64,000 bases of DNA. It comes from Chrysophaeum taylorii (Eukaryota > Sar > Pelagophyceae > Pelagomonadales > Pelagomonadaceae). The translations under genes and the position numbers were made by a program. The first letter of the stretch is position 1. Each line of letters starts with the position of its first letter. A model generated the notes under the pieces. That model had not been told where the DNA came from and did no database searches. It was given only the letters and a program-made list of their open reading frames with translations. Where the stretch lies: assembly GCA_029834535.1 (NCBI GenBank), contig JAQMWT010000314.1, positions 186,001 through 250,000 on the forward strand, written 5' to 3'. This document shows positions 1 to 11,799 of the stretch, piece after piece.

Positions 1-1014
1 CGTCGTCGTTATTTTCGCGGTGCTTTCGCTCGCGGCGGTTCGCGGGTCGATCTCTCGGCGGAGGAAGTAGTCAGTCACTCCGATAGGCGGTGACCGCAGC
101 GACGACGCTATGTTGTTGGGGATAGCGCGGGCGTAGTCCCGCAGGGTCGCCAAACTCGTCCTCCTAGAGTGCCTGCCTCATCGAGCACATCCTCAAGAAC
201 TCAAGCTCGGCGTGGCCGGCTCGCGCGCGTCTGGAACAGTCCTTTATTCCCACAGGCTAACCTTCCTTGCCGAAGAAGTTTGGTAGTGGCTGTTTCTAGT
301 TTGAAACGGAAAGTGTGTGTGTTTTTTGTGAGTTTTCCCGTAGCCAGCTTGCGACGACAAAATAAAATCGGAGATTCGACTTTGGACCGCAATCTTCTGA
401 TGAGTCGCATGATGAGTCACGACGACGTCGCCCATCGCGGGCGCCGTCGCCTCGGCACAACAATCGCCGCTATCCACGAGACCGGACGCGATTCCTCGCA
501 ATCCCACCACATGACCCTCCCTCATGTCTTCGTCCCAGCCCTGCCGAATCCACGGCCGAACACGACCACGCCGCGCAACACATATGGCTTAGGCATTATT
601 GTTCAAATTGGTGATCTTAAAATTTTCTCTTCTCCAGAGTTGACCATGCTGCGACCCGCGTCTTCTTCTTCTTCTTCTTCTTCTTCTTCTTCTTCCGGTC
701 GTCGAACGATTGTGAAAGTACTGCGTTGTTGCATATATTCTGTGTCGAAGCGCCGCCCTTTCTTGTCTTGTGTTCTCTCTCTCTTGCGATTTGATTTTGA
801 CACGATAAAAAAATAGCGCTCAGCCACCAAAAAAAGGTCGATCGACGCACCCTTACATTAGAAAGATAGATCGATTGAGAAAAAACAACAACAACAACAA
901 CTAGACAAGGACGACGACAGAGCCACTCGGCCGGCCTCTATTATGCCAGAGATTGGTGGTAGTGGTGGTCATCGTTTAGTGTGGTGGATGGGCGCATGAA
1001 GAATGAAGGGCGTG
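1..1014. other. Left edge, no supported gene
   Basis: No convincing gene lies here. Reading from base 2 on the plus strand, a short open frame ends at a TAG near base 68 and would give a hydrophobic stretch followed by a basic RRRK end, so it could be the last codons of a membrane protein whose body lies outside the window; it is too short to assert. The rest is a TCT microsatellite, short CAA repeats near 885-902 and the likely 3' flank of the minus-strand transferase that ends at 1015. Confidence 0.4.
661..695. repeat. (TCT)n microsatellite
   Basis: About twelve uninterrupted TCT triplets. They would read as poly-Ser or poly-Glu in overlapping open frames, but no gene is supported around them. 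Confidence 0.9.
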
Positions 1015-2235
1015 TCAAAAAAAGTCGTCCGGGGGTGCCTCGTCGAGCCCGAGGAAGCGCGCGAAGGAGATGTCGTCGAGTTTGTGGAACATGTCCTGGA
1101 AGACAGCGGTGTGCCAGCGCCCTTCCGAGGAATAGTTCAAGACGCGGAGTCTCGCAGCCTGGATGGTGTGGTGCCTAAAGCCGGATTTGAGCTGGTATTT
1201 GTCGTCGCAATAGCGGAGTTGGGGACAGCGAGCTCGCCACTTGGAGCAGGGAAAGTAAAACAAGTGCGAGAAATTTTGGAGAACAGTGGAGGCGTTGTCC
1301 GATCGGATGTCCTTGTAGGTCAAGTTCAAGTAGAGCTCGTTCTTGTAGTCAAAGCAGTTGGCGCGAAGGCCCATTTCGAGCAGCGTATGCCAGAGACTGT
1401 ACTGGTCCTTGAAACCGCAGCGATTAGCGAGCCACGTGGCCAGAAAGAGGATCGCCGAGGTGGCGCGCCTCGCATAAAACATAAAGCCCTTGACGCGCCA
1501 CCACATGTCGGTCTCCGCGCGAGCGAAGAGTAAGTCCACGGCCTCGTCTCTGTGTATGTCTACTATGCGCTGATTCTCGGTCGCGTTCGGGACGACGTCG
1601 AGGTCGAGGTAAAAAATGCCGCCCGCGTGCGGGAGGACCGACAGGGCCGCGAGCATCTTGGTGTGGTGGTTCGAGTTCATCGTTGCGGCGCGTTCCTGGC
1701 CGTCGTACCACGAGCGCGAGCCGCCGCCGAATCGTTTCTCAAAATCAGACGTCGATGCGACTTCGCGCTCCCGCGACGACAAACACAGCCGGTTGTTCGT
1801 CGTCGCCAAATGAGGCGGGAGCTGGCCGATCCGTATCGCGACCGGCATCCCCGCCTGCCGCGCCCACAACATCTTGTGCACGAAGTACGGCCACAGCCGG
1901 AACAAATACTGGAAAGAGTTCGCGACCATCACGACCGTCGGCTTGGACGGCTCCGACCCGCGGACGCACACCACCCACGGTGGGACTCCCGCCGGCCAGC
2001 TCCCGTTCGCAACGTGGTGTGGCTCCACCACCACTCGACCGTGCACCGTCGTCAGCTCGAGCGCCGGTGACAATCCGCTCCCCCAGAGCCCTGCCCTCAC
2101 CCGAAAATTCTCGCAGTTCACCTCGATGTCCTCGACCCAGTTGCACATTCCCCTCGTGTCGATCCCGGACTCGCCGAAAGGGCACGCGCCCACCATCACC
2201 GGTATGATCAACAGTTGTCTCATCATCATCATCAT
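1015..2235 (-). CDS. Secreted or Golgi DXD-type glycosyltransferase
   Basis: A 406-residue single-exon protein that starts with five consecutive Met codons; which one is used is open. The N-terminus (MRQLLIIPVMVGACPFG) looks like a short signal peptide or anchor. The core carries a DXD motif in the context GIFYLDLDVVPN (about residue 210), the metal and nucleotide-sugar site of many GT-A fold transferases, preceded by the helix NSNHHTKMLAALSVLPHAGG, as in fungal and algal nucleotide-diphospho-sugar transferases. A Cys-rich C-terminal part (SKWRARCPQLRYC) and several N-glycosylation sequons fit a lumenal enzyme. Donor sugar and acceptor cannot be read from sequence. It stands alone on its strand, with a degenerate region behind its start. 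Confidence 0.7.
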   Translation of the reverse strand: MMMMMRQLLIIPVMVGACPFGESGIDTRGMCNWVEDIEVNCENFRVRAGLWGSGLSPALELTTVHGRVVVEPHHVANGSWPAGVPPWVVCVRGSEPSKPTVVMVANSFQYLFRLWPYFVHKMLWARQAGMPVAIRIGQLPPHLATTNNRLCLSSREREVASTSDFEKRFGGGSRSWYDGQERAATMNSNHHTKMLAALSVLPHAGGIFYLDLDVVPNATENQRIVDIHRDEAVDLLFARAETDMWWRVKGFMFYARRATSAILFLATWLANRCGFKDQYSLWHTLLEMGLRANCFDYKNELYLNLTYKDIRSDNASTVLQNFSHLFYFPCSKWRARCPQLRYCDDKYQLKSGFRHHTIQAARLRVLNYSSEGRWHTAVFQDMFHKLDDISFARFLGLDEAPPDDFF

Positions 2236-4560
2236 GACTGCTCGTCGTGGCTAAGAACCACGTCCGTTGTTGTTGTTGTCGTTGGACCGTCAAATTTTTC
2301 GCCCTTCTTTCTTGAAAATCCGGTAGGTAGAGAAAGCAACTCTTCGGGTAAATATGATGCCGCCGCCAGATTGGGAACGCCAGCCCGCCCGCCTGCCATG
2401 GGGGCAAAGATGCATGCATCACCGGGTGTACATATTCTCCCTCGCGTGTGGCGCCGATTGAGGTGCCTGAAGTTTGGGAACTTTTTTTCGGCTGCGGTGC
2501 TAGTCGCTGTGGTCGTCGGCCCATCGCAGGCGCACCAGATGCAACTAACTTACTGCCGGGGGGGGTGGTTGGTTGCCTTCGCGCTAAGATAGGGGTCCTT
2601 CACGATCGGCGATCTCGATCTCGGCGAAACTACCTCGCATGCATGTCACACGAATGGACGTCCGGCGCGAGCTCATCATCCCACCCCCGGCCGGCAGGCT
2701 AAGAAGGCAACGATCGACCCGGTGCCCGAACATTAATCGCGCTAACGAGCTGGTACAGAGAGGTTCCGAGGAGCGCCATGAAGCCGACGCCACCGTTAAG
2801 GTCCCCGACTCGACGGCCGCTGGCAACCCGAAAAAAAGGCAACGAAGCGTCGACTGCGATCGCCACCATCCGCGAGCTCCAGAAGTAGGTCGAGACGGTG
2901 GTAGGCAAGGCACGTGGTGCCGTATAGCGTGATTTCCTTTCGAATATCGAGCACGTCAACCTACCACGCCCACTACCGTCCCCTCGGTAAGTCGTTGACG
3001 TCATGCCGCCTTGACAGTGTCGTGTCGGGTAACACTCTTTGCGATGCCCAGGCCGAGCTGCTCGAGACCGTGCTGAAAAACAATCTTGGCAACCAACCAC
3101 AAGCACCTACGCCTTACCGTAAACTCGATCATCGACGCTACATTCAATGGCTTTAGCGTCGATCGGCACGGCCGGTTTTCAATCACAAGCCCTCGTCGCC
3201 CGCCGAACGCGAGGGCGAGCTCTACTCGACGCTCGGCCGTACAATCAAGACGCGTGCACCAAGGAGGGTCTCTATATTCATCAACCACCCGTTGCTGGTC
3301 GAGTACCTCAACGTACGCCCCGCAGAATATTTTATCCGCGACAGTCTCTTCATCACGCTCGCCGCGAATAAGGTCATCGGCGGCAAAAAATTAATTTTCG
3401 AGAGGTCGGGGCATCATCCACGTCAAGTTCATAACGTACCCTTCCACTTCTTCACCGCCTCGCACAACCGACAAGTCCGTCCTCGAAATGGCGCGGATCA
3501 AGTAGCAGGTGCGCACCTTCTTCCAGGCCTGCGCAGATCTTGGCGACGGCGGGAGTACGAGGCCTTCGACGCTTCCGTCCCGTGGCAAGTTTCTTGCGTG
3601 GCGGCTGGTGTCGAACAGACTGTCGCTCGACGGTCGGACGAAGATCCCCGACGTGGTGGTTTGGTGTGTGCAACTCTGCGACTTTCGAATTGACGCGGAC
3701 GGCGATCAATAATTCTAGAGACTTCTCTCCAGGAGAGCAAACCCCTGGGCCGAGGATGCCGCTTCACGCCTTCAGGCCGTGCGCTGCGTCGACGTACCTC
3801 GCCGAGGCCAACATGACTCCGGAGTTGAAGCAGACCTATGAGGGCTCGCGCCGCTAACCGGTTCGAGGGCACCTTTGTCTCTCAGTTAACGTAGCGAGCA
3901 GCACGCGGAGCGACCTCAAACCGACGCGCCCTGCGAGACGGACCGCTACGACGCCGCCTCGGAGCCGCCCTCGCTCAGAGAACCCACGGCTCGAGACGAG
4001 AGCCCATCCACAAGTCACCACCGAGCACGCCATGACTAGTCGAACGAGCCAAGTGAAGGCGACGAGATCGATCGTCGCCGCGTTCGTGACGGCCGCAGAA
4101 GGCCAGGGCCCGTTTGCTCCTCCGCCCGCTGGTGCTACGGTCGCGAAAGACCGACGCCTCAAGTTGGAAATCCTCCAGATAGACAACGAGGGGTCGCAAT
4201 CAAACCCTATTAGTACTACGCCCTGCTGAATGTCGTCGAGAGCTGCGTCGTTGCGTTGTTTCGGCTCGACAACATCTTCGGTCGCGGCGCCAGCGCTTGT
4301 GGTGGTGGTGTAAAGCGTCAGCAGCTCGCGACCGATGCCGACGCACGACGTGCAAAACACTACAGCGCACCTCCCGCGGCTCAGGATGTTTTGACGATCT
4401 CATCGCCGACGTCCGGCTGACGGCCATATGGATGCAGCACGTTCTTGACCGAGGCCCGGTGTGCGCCGGAATACTTTCATTTCACCATCGATCAGCACCA
4501 TATGCCAGAGATGCCGGGTCCGTCGAAAAGGTGTTCGAGCGGTAAATAGACAACGTCAAG
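2236..4560. other. Degenerate coding-like region, unidentified
   Basis: No intact gene. On the plus strand, protein-like pieces appear in shifting frames, for example NHPLLVEYLNVRPAEYF and RDSLFITLAANKVIGGKK (about 3285-3400) and YALLNVVESCVVALFRLDNI (about 4215-4275), interrupted by stops. On the minus strand, 2699-3106 has a competing open frame. The mixture resembles an old pseudogene or a dead element, but I recognise no family. The first about 350 bases are probably the 5' flank of the transferase. Confidence 0.3.
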
Positions 4561-4804
4561 GCTATCGACTCATCGCTTCGTTGACGAGGTGATGCGTTCG
4601 CGCTGGGCAATTTGACGTAGTCCTTGACGGTCGACAACAATACCTGCCTCGACACCGCCCTCGAGCATCTGTTCGGCGACAGCGTGCGGAGGATGGAGTT
4701 CAGCGCGAACGTTGAAAGTTGCAATGTCCTCCTCCATAGTATGGGCGTAGAAGACCTCAAAAGCCGCAACAACAAGTACTACACGCCAACGCAGGATCGA
4801 GGTG

Positions 4805-5960
4805 CTCAGGAGTTGGCTGGCCAGCCAGGTGCCTTCGGGGGCGGGTCGGGGAGGGTCATTGGGGTGTCGTCGCGGAGGTGGTCGGAAAGCTCCGGCAATA
4901 AGGAGGCCGCCCAGTCGTCGCGGCGGGTGAGCGGGGCGCGCGGGAGGTCGAAGAGCGAGGGTTTTGGCAATGCTGGAATGCTCGAACTGGCTGTTCGAGC
5001 GGCGCTTTACCCGGGGCTCGGATACGACCTTTCCACGGTCAACCCACGGCGACACCAGGAGCATTGGCAAGCGCTGGCCCAACAAGGTGAAGTCGGTCAC
5101 GTCAGGGCAGCTGTGGGGTTCTTCGTCTGGCTTTGGCACGCTGGCGACGAGGGGAACGTGGTCGTAGAACCCCCCGGCGTCGTCGTAGGTGATTGAAAAA
5201 ATTAACGTCTTGTTCCAGGCGGGGGAGTTCCTCAGCGCCCAGAAAGCGTCGCTCAATAGCCGTTCTCCTAACGCAACGTCGTGGCATGGTGGTCGTCGTT
5301 CGGGCCGTCTCCGGTCGTCTCGTTCGTGCCCTGCCGCGGAAGGATGAACGCCAAATTCGGGAGATGCCACTCGAAGCGTAGAAGTCGTCGTACCTTTTCA
5401 TGCCGGCCCTGCCCTCGTCGGTCTTAAAGAACTCCAAAAACCAGGCGGTGTCGTTACAATAATAGCGTCGCGCGCGGTTGTTGGCCGCGACCAACTCAAT
5501 AAAAGTTTTCTGAGGAAACGCGCCGCCGTCGCAGTGGTACGTCGCCCCAGTGTCCGTACACCCCGTCGCCGTCATGATAAAGAGATGGTTTGGCGTCGAG
5601 GGCCCCGGAAAACTCGAATATTACGTGACAGTCACCGCGAACGAGCGCCGTTTTCGCCGGCAGCTGCTCGGGCTGAAACGCAAACATGGCTTCCGCCGAG
5701 TTTTCGTACACCCATCCGTCCAGCACCTGCGGCGCGTGCGAGCAGTTGGCGCCCAGACCAAAGACGTCTGCACACGGAAAACGCCTGTTCCTGATTGATA
5801 AACGTACGACGCGTTCGCATCTAGGACCGACACGCTCCCTTTCTCTGGATGGAACGGATCGATCGGATTTGATTCGTTTGTCAGCCCAAAATCCCCACCC
5901 AAACATGTGGTCGTACGCCCCGTTCTCCATCACGAGCAAGATCACGTGCTCGATCATCAT
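4805..5960 (-). pseudogene. Phosphoesterase (phospholipase C type) pseudogene
   Basis: A clear relic of the phosphoesterase family that includes non-haemolytic phospholipase C and acid phosphatases. It begins with IEHVILLVMENGAYDHMFG (near 5955, family signature ENRSFDH). It continues through pieces such as NASYVYQSGTG and DVFGLGANCSHAPQVLDG, and then WNKTLIFSITYDDAGGFYDH (about 5200), matching the family motif tYDExGGfyDHV. LPMLLVSPWVDRGKVV and FEHSSIAKTL follow, and a tail typical of the family ends at a stop near 4805. These pieces lie in different frames, with changes near 5920, 5760, 5560, 5370, 5270 and 4960. Either the gene is dead or this stretch carries many sequencing indels. The intact enzyme would act on phosphate esters or phospholipids, probably after secretion. 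Confidence 0.75.
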
Positions 5961-6606
5961 CGTAGCGCACGAATCTGAATCTCGTAGTGGAATCTTCCAC
6001 AAACAAGAACTTTGTTTTTTTTTTTGTTGGTGGCTGTGGGCGCAACGCTGCCACAGAATGACTGACTCAAGGAAAATTTTTCGGGTGTTGGCTTGCGTCA
6101 GTCATCCTTGAGCGCCGCGCCGGGCGGGCACCACCGCAATCAACAACGTGCGCGATCATTCGCCGTTCCTACCCTGCTCGGGGCCGCCGCCGCATTGAAG
6201 AAGAGAAAGCGCCGAAGAAGAAGACTTCTTCCGTATCGTAGCTATGTGGTGGAGCACACCGTCGGAAAACAATAAAGAGGTATCTTGTTGGTAAGTTCAC
6301 GCATTGGTGAGGACGGTTTTCGTTGAGCAGGCTGCGACCAAAGGAGTCGAACGTCCGGTTGTTTGGCGCGCCAAGGATGCGACAGGTCGCACAACAACAA
6401 GGAGAATGGCGCAGAGCTAATGGGTAGCGACCTTGGGGGAATCCGATTCCGAGAACGGCGGGGCTGGCGTATGTTAGGAGCCAACCATGCCGGCACGTGC
6501 ACGTAGGACACCTGGCGACAATTCGTTCCATGTAGGTCAGTCTTCTCGAGGTTAACTGCACGCACGCACCGTCTAGCGCTTTCCTGCTTTACCTCGACAT
6601 ACAGCA

Positions 6607-8014
6607 CTACGCGATATCAACATCGGCGGCCTCGACTGGCGCGGCAAGCACACCGACAGCCTTTGTGATGCCTACAGGATCTGCGGGCCCATCAGGCAGG
6701 CCGAGGCTCCCCTGGTGGTTACGGCAAAGAGTAATGGACCCTGGTGTGACGTGAATGTAGCAAAGCGCGTCATGCCTCTGAGGTGCCTGGAATTCCTCGA
6801 ACGACCTCGCACCCAAGGTGGGGCGTCAGGGTCGTAGAAGCCAGGACCTGATTCCCCAAGCGAGACCATCCAAAAAAGCCTAAGAAGTAGAGCCTTGGGC
6901 CGGAGCGCCCGTGAAGGCCGCCGCGTTGGATGGATGAAAAAGCATGAGCAGAAACCAAGATACTTACGACTAGCTGGGAGTGCCAAGCTCCGAAGCGCAA
7001 ACGGATCGACAGTGATTTGTGGGCCAGCAGCGTCCCGAGAACGCGCAGCGATGGCTCCGTCAAAGGGAATCAATCGCCTGGGTAAATGTTTGCAGCGTGG
7101 TGGTCTGCCAAGATCGCAAGGCCATGAGTCGTCAGGCCATACGTAGTGTGATTGTCTGTGAAAGCAAAAACTCTTTTTTTCGTCCAAGGTGATTGCGGCA
7201 TGCATCGCGTGCAAATCGGCCACAAGTTCGCGCTTGACATACTCTGATTCGCCAGTAGATTTCCGCAAGAGCGGAAGGCGTCATTTATCACCGGGATGCC
7301 GCTAAAAGTGCGGATCCACGGGCCGTTCACGTTACGCCACTCAGTGAGGTCTTGTGTATGCGGGTGGCCGGTGCGGTCTTCCCCTAAACTTGGGCGAAAG
7401 GCCAGGACACTTACCGAGATTCAGCTTGCCGTTGCGACGCTGCTCGATCTCCTCGCCACAAGCCAAGGCAGCCTCGAACACAGCACGCACGGCAGACACG
7501 AAGAAGCCGTCGTCGTGAAAGGTAAAGCGCTCTGTGCCGGGGGTTCCTCCACTGCACTCCTTCAGCGCTCGCCCGCTCGCGCCTCCGCAAGCGCTGCTAG
7601 GGCACAGCAAGCAGTGCGACGGAACGTCGACATCCCATGAAGACCACCATTTTCCGACTAGAAGCTGGCGACAACATCCCCAGGACGATGGGCGAAACAG
7701 ATGATATCTCAGCACACCCGAGCGTAGCGATGTCTCCGCCCCTCGTGAATTTTCATGCATGCACCGGCATGCAGCGACGTCGCGCTTGAGTTCGTTGAAT
7801 GCGTTCGGCTCGTCGAGCTCGATGCTGACAAGATCGTCTTTTCTTTTAGACGGGTGCCGGCGCCATAGATAATCAGTTACTTGCCGCTAGAAACGACAAC
7901 GCTGCACTGCACGGAGTCTACGGCAGTGCCGAGCAACACAATCTGCGACGGCGATAGGAGACAGTGGTCAGTAGCAAGGGTCTGGACGCCAGGTGTGCCA
8001 ATAATCGGACTCAT
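6607..8014 (-). CDS. Possible spliced gene, unknown function
   Basis: Low-confidence model. From an ATG at 8012-8014, an open frame leads through pieces such as TPGVQTLATDHCLLSPSQ (about 7985) to a long open stretch ending KLNLG at 7415, followed immediately by a perfect GTAAGT (7409-7414, minus). A second perfect donor, GTAAGT at 6962-6967, has a matching acceptor CTTCTTAG ending at 6880 (88-bp intron). Open pieces between and after include SEYVKRELVADLHAMHAAIT (about 7245-7190), FTDNHTTYGLTTHGLAILAD and FEEFQAPQRHDALCYIHV. Not every junction can be joined in frame: some would need introns of only 31-38 bp. It may be a real multi-exon gene or a decaying one. No family recognised. Confidence 0.3.
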
Positions 8015-8793
8015 GTGCGACGCCCGACGTCGTTGTCATGTATGACATCAGTATGACGTGTTGATATCCGCGTTGCCCGCGCGGCGGCCAGGGTACTCGT
8101 GAACGCACGGCAGTCCACTTGTTGTGAACTTAACTCGAGAGCCGCCGCGGTAACAGCATCTTGCGTGGACGCATACCTTCGGCCCAAAGGGGTGCTTCGA
8201 AAAGCGCCGTTGTTGGCGAGAATCTTCTTCGCGAGGTTGATCGACCAGAACGCCATCGTCGCCTTACAGTCGTGTTTTCCCGATTCGCGCAAGCGCGAAC
8301 ACCGTCGATTGGCTGGCGCGCGATTGATTCGACGGTTAACGAAACGTCCATATCGAACAATTTTCGCTCCAACGACAGAGAGCATAATTCAGACTAGAGC
8401 GCATTGTCCCGAGCCGCGAATACGCTGCTGCGTCGATTTTTTTAAAAACCAACCAGTTGCTCAAGCATGAAATTCGTGAAATTTGTGCGGTAGGGACTGC
8501 TCAAGCGCCAGCCCCAGGGCGGCGGACCTTGCTTGCATGCCTGGACACAAAGGCGTTGCAGCCATCATCCCAGGTGCACGGCTTGAAGGGCCGCGTCATG
8601 CATCAGCTGCATTTCTTAATAGCTGGTACCAAGGGGAGGGGGATATGCGAAAAATGGAGAGGACATACGTGCGATTTGGCTCCTTGAGCCTGGGCGTTCA
8701 TTGCCACAATACCTCACCTGCGTTTTCGTCGATTTGCGCCTGTGCCACCTCTTTTTTTTTTAAAATCTCCCAAAATAGGGTAAGGGTAAGAAG
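8015..8793. other. No supported gene
   Basis: Several short overlapping frames exist on both strands, none with recognisable content. The last bases, including a T9 run at 8752-8760, are probably the promoter and 5' UTR of the YjbQ-family gene that starts at 8794. Confidence 0.4.
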
Positions 8794-9396
8794 ATGCGTT
8801 GTTTGTTGGTGGTTGCCATCACGTCGTCCGGCTTCAATCTCTCCAAGCATGGCGTGTTAGAGGTGAAGAGCTCAAAGCCGGGCCCGCCGCAGCAAGAAAT
8901 CAGCGTCGAGGACGTGACGGCGCTCGTCCAGGGGTTCGTCGACGACGCGGGTCTTCGGGAGGGTTTGTGCACGGTGGTGTCGAAGCACACGACGACGGGC
9001 ATAACAATCAATGAGTTCGAGAAGCGGCTTGCGACAGACCTCCGACAATGGCTTCTCGAGTTGGCACCCCCTGACGCCCGATCGGTTGCGGCGACGGCGA
9101 ACCCTAAGACCTACTTGCACAACGACATCGACCAGAGGCCCGACGGCGAGGCCGAGAGGCTACGATGCATAGAAAACGGTTGGGATATCGATGACCCCGA
9201 GCAGCTTGCCAAATGGCGGAGCCAGGAGCCCATAAACGCCCACTCCCATCTCCACGCTATGCTCCTCGGCTCGACCGAGGCTATTCCCGTCGCAGAGGGC
9301 AAACTCCTCCTTGGCCAATGGCAGTCCATCATGCTCGTGGACCTCGACGGCCCGCGAGACAGGTTACTCGGGGTTTCCGTCCTCGGTTTTACTTAA
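8794..9396 (+). CDS. YjbQ / UPF0047 family protein
   Basis: A 200-residue single-domain protein with the full signature of the YjbQ (UPF0047) family. SKHTTTGITINEFEKRLATD (about residue 68) is followed by NAHSHLHAMLLGSTEAIPV (about 148), LLGQWQSIMLVDLDGPRDR (about 173) and the final GVSVLGF. The conserved His, Glu and Asn residues around a trimer interface are present. Members from bacteria and archaea have been reported to have weak thiamine-phosphate synthase activity, but the cellular role in eukaryotes is not settled, so no pathway is claimed. The length is a little above the usual 130-145 because of an insertion between the two conserved halves and a short N-terminal stretch. No clear targeting peptide is seen. 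Confidence 0.9.
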   Translation: MRCLLVVAITSSGFNLSKHGVLEVKSSKPGPPQQEISVEDVTALVQGFVDDAGLREGLCTVVSKHTTTGITINEFEKRLATDLRQWLLELAPPDARSVAATANPKTYLHNDIDQRPDGEAERLRCIENGWDIDDPEQLAKWRSQEPINAHSHLHAMLLGSTEAIPVAEGKLLLGQWQSIMLVDLDGPRDRLLGVSVLGFT

Positions 9397-9721
9397 TCGT
9401 CGTCGTCGTCGTCGCCTTCGGCGGTTTTATTTATTTCGGGGAAAATTCTGCAGGACTTGGAAAGTTCTGGGGTGGACATCTCTGGTAGGTCGTCGACGAC
9501 ACTCCTTCCTTTTTCTCACACACCAGAGATCGCCACGGCCGCACGCGGGAGACACGTTCGGAGGTTATCCCTGACCCTGACCCTGTCGGAGGACTACTAA
9601 ATTAAATTTCTTCCCCGCGTGACCCTGACGCGGAAAATTGCCCGAAGGATGCGTCGCCTACAAGTCCGTTGTTGGGAGAGGCTTGTTGCCATAAGAAGCG
9701 TCACGTTCTTGCAACAACAGT
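9397..9721. other. Intergenic, probable formin promoter
   Basis: The 325 bases between two co-directional genes hold a GTCGTC repeat just after the stop of the YjbQ gene and CCCTGACCCTGACCCTG near 9570-9583. No gene seen. Confidence 0.4.
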
Positions 9722-11756
9722 ATGGTGGAAGGGCTGTTGCTATTGCGGTCGCAGAGTTACGCGGCGAGCCACGGGGGGGTCGCGACGCAGGGCCCCGTGC
9801 GTGGTGAGCTGGAGGTGTTCACGAACACGGGCTCGCGGCGGCGTTTGTTCAAGCTGAACGCGAGCGGGATGTGGCTGCGCGTCGAGGCCGAGTTGTCGGG
9901 TTCGACGCTCCGACTGCGGTCGGCGTCGAGCGCTTTCGTTTACGACAAGATGTTGCTGCTGAACCGCGGGACCAAGTGCTTCGAGGTGGAGTTTAACGGG
10001 CGACGGCACTGCCTGGCCGTGGTGGGGTTCCGCGGGGGGTCCAAGTCGAAGCGGCACGTCGCGTTCTCGACTCGCGAGGCGCTGTGCACGTGGCGGTCGG
10101 CTATCCTGGTGGCAGCGGGGGTCGCCGACGCGTCGCCATCCCCGCGGCCGCGGTCTCGCAGCGAGAGCACCGTGCGGGGGATGGTAACCCCGCGAAACGA
10201 CCGGAAGAAGCGATCGCGCGTAGCGCGGGCGCGGTGGCGGAGGGCGATCGAATGGAGCGTTCGGACGGTGCGGCGGCGGCGGCGGATTGAAGTGGGTTTT
10301 TCGATGACGGAGCTCGGAAAACTCCAGCGCGACCTCATCGAGCTGGACGCGGCGACCCGGCGCCAGCTCAAGGAGAAGGTCCGGCGGATCTTGAGGGCTG
10401 CGAAGACGGGAACGCGGCAGCTGCCGCCACTCCGAGAGGTTTCGACGAAAACGCGGCGCGACTTCGGAGCGTCGGTTTTTAAGGGCGAGTTCGAGGCTCT
10501 GATGCGGCGCGGGAGCGTGCTGCCGACGCTCGTGCGGACGGTCGACGCCGTGCGGCGCCGGCGCGAAACAGATTTGGGTCTCGACGACGCTATCAAGTGT
10601 TTGGCTGCCGCGCGGTGTGCGGTCGCTATCGCGAATTCGCGGGGGGGGCTCGCCGTGGCGCTGGGGAGCGCGCGGGAGCGCGTGTGGCTCCAGCGGTTCC
10701 TCGCGACCTCCCTGTTGTGCCGGCTCCCGCGGCTTACGGCTGTGGTTTTGGACGTCTTGATAGCGCTCGCTCTGCTGCCCGACGTCAAGCGCGCTGGCAG
10801 AGCCGTCGTCCTCAAGGTTCTGGAAGGGGTCGACTACGCGTGCGGGCCGTGGGGCAACACGGTGTGCTCGGACCTCCCGCTGTCGGCATCGGTGGAGTGG
10901 GGCGTCGACAGACCCCCGCCATCTCTGGCGCCGCTCGCTCACCTCCTCAACCCGCATCCGTCGCACGCGGGCCTACGGGCCGGCGTCGCGACGCTCTTCG
11001 CCGCGCTCTGCCACTCGGAACCGACGCGCGCCAAGGCCCAGTGGCTCCAAGCCAAGATATTCCGGGCGTGCCGCGCCACTTTGATGGTGGTCGAGCCGGA
11101 AGCCCCTCTTGTTGTGGTGGACGAGGCGTCGTCGCCGGACGAGGCGTCGCCGTCGTCGCGACAAGAAACTCGAGCGATGCGGCAGGCGTCCGAGCGACGG
11201 ACGGACATCGGGCGGCGGCGCGGAAGCTTGCCGGCGCGGCAAAACGACGCCTCCGCCGCCGGTGTGATGATGATGATGATGACCACCACCACCACCACCA
11301 CCGCCGCCGCCGCGTCGTCGGCGCGCGACGAAGACGACACGTTGCACCCGTGCCCGCCGCTTGTCGCTTTGATGCGGTCGCTCGACAACCGTGACCTGCT
11401 GCGGCTCCAGCTCGAGCGTTTTTTGGACGCGTGGGACCTCCGGGAGCTCGACGAGGTCGAAGACCTCGGGAAGCTGGCGGTCGGGGAGACGTCGCGCTAC
11501 GACGTATACTACGAGCGGCTCAAGCGGTGCGCCGTCCTCCTCGCCGACGACCGGATCGACGGGTTGCTCGGGGCTCTCGGGCTCGACCTCGAGCACGCGG
11601 CGAGCCTGCCGTTTGACGACCTTCTCGTCGCGCGCCGCGTTGGGGACAGCTCTCTCCTGAGCCTCGACCTCGGCGCCACGGAGGCCGCGTTGAAGAAACT
11701 GTGCGCGGCCGCGCCGACTTCGGCGGAGGACGTCGACGTCCTCGAAGGAGCTCCAC

Positions 11757-11799
<43 letters not shown>

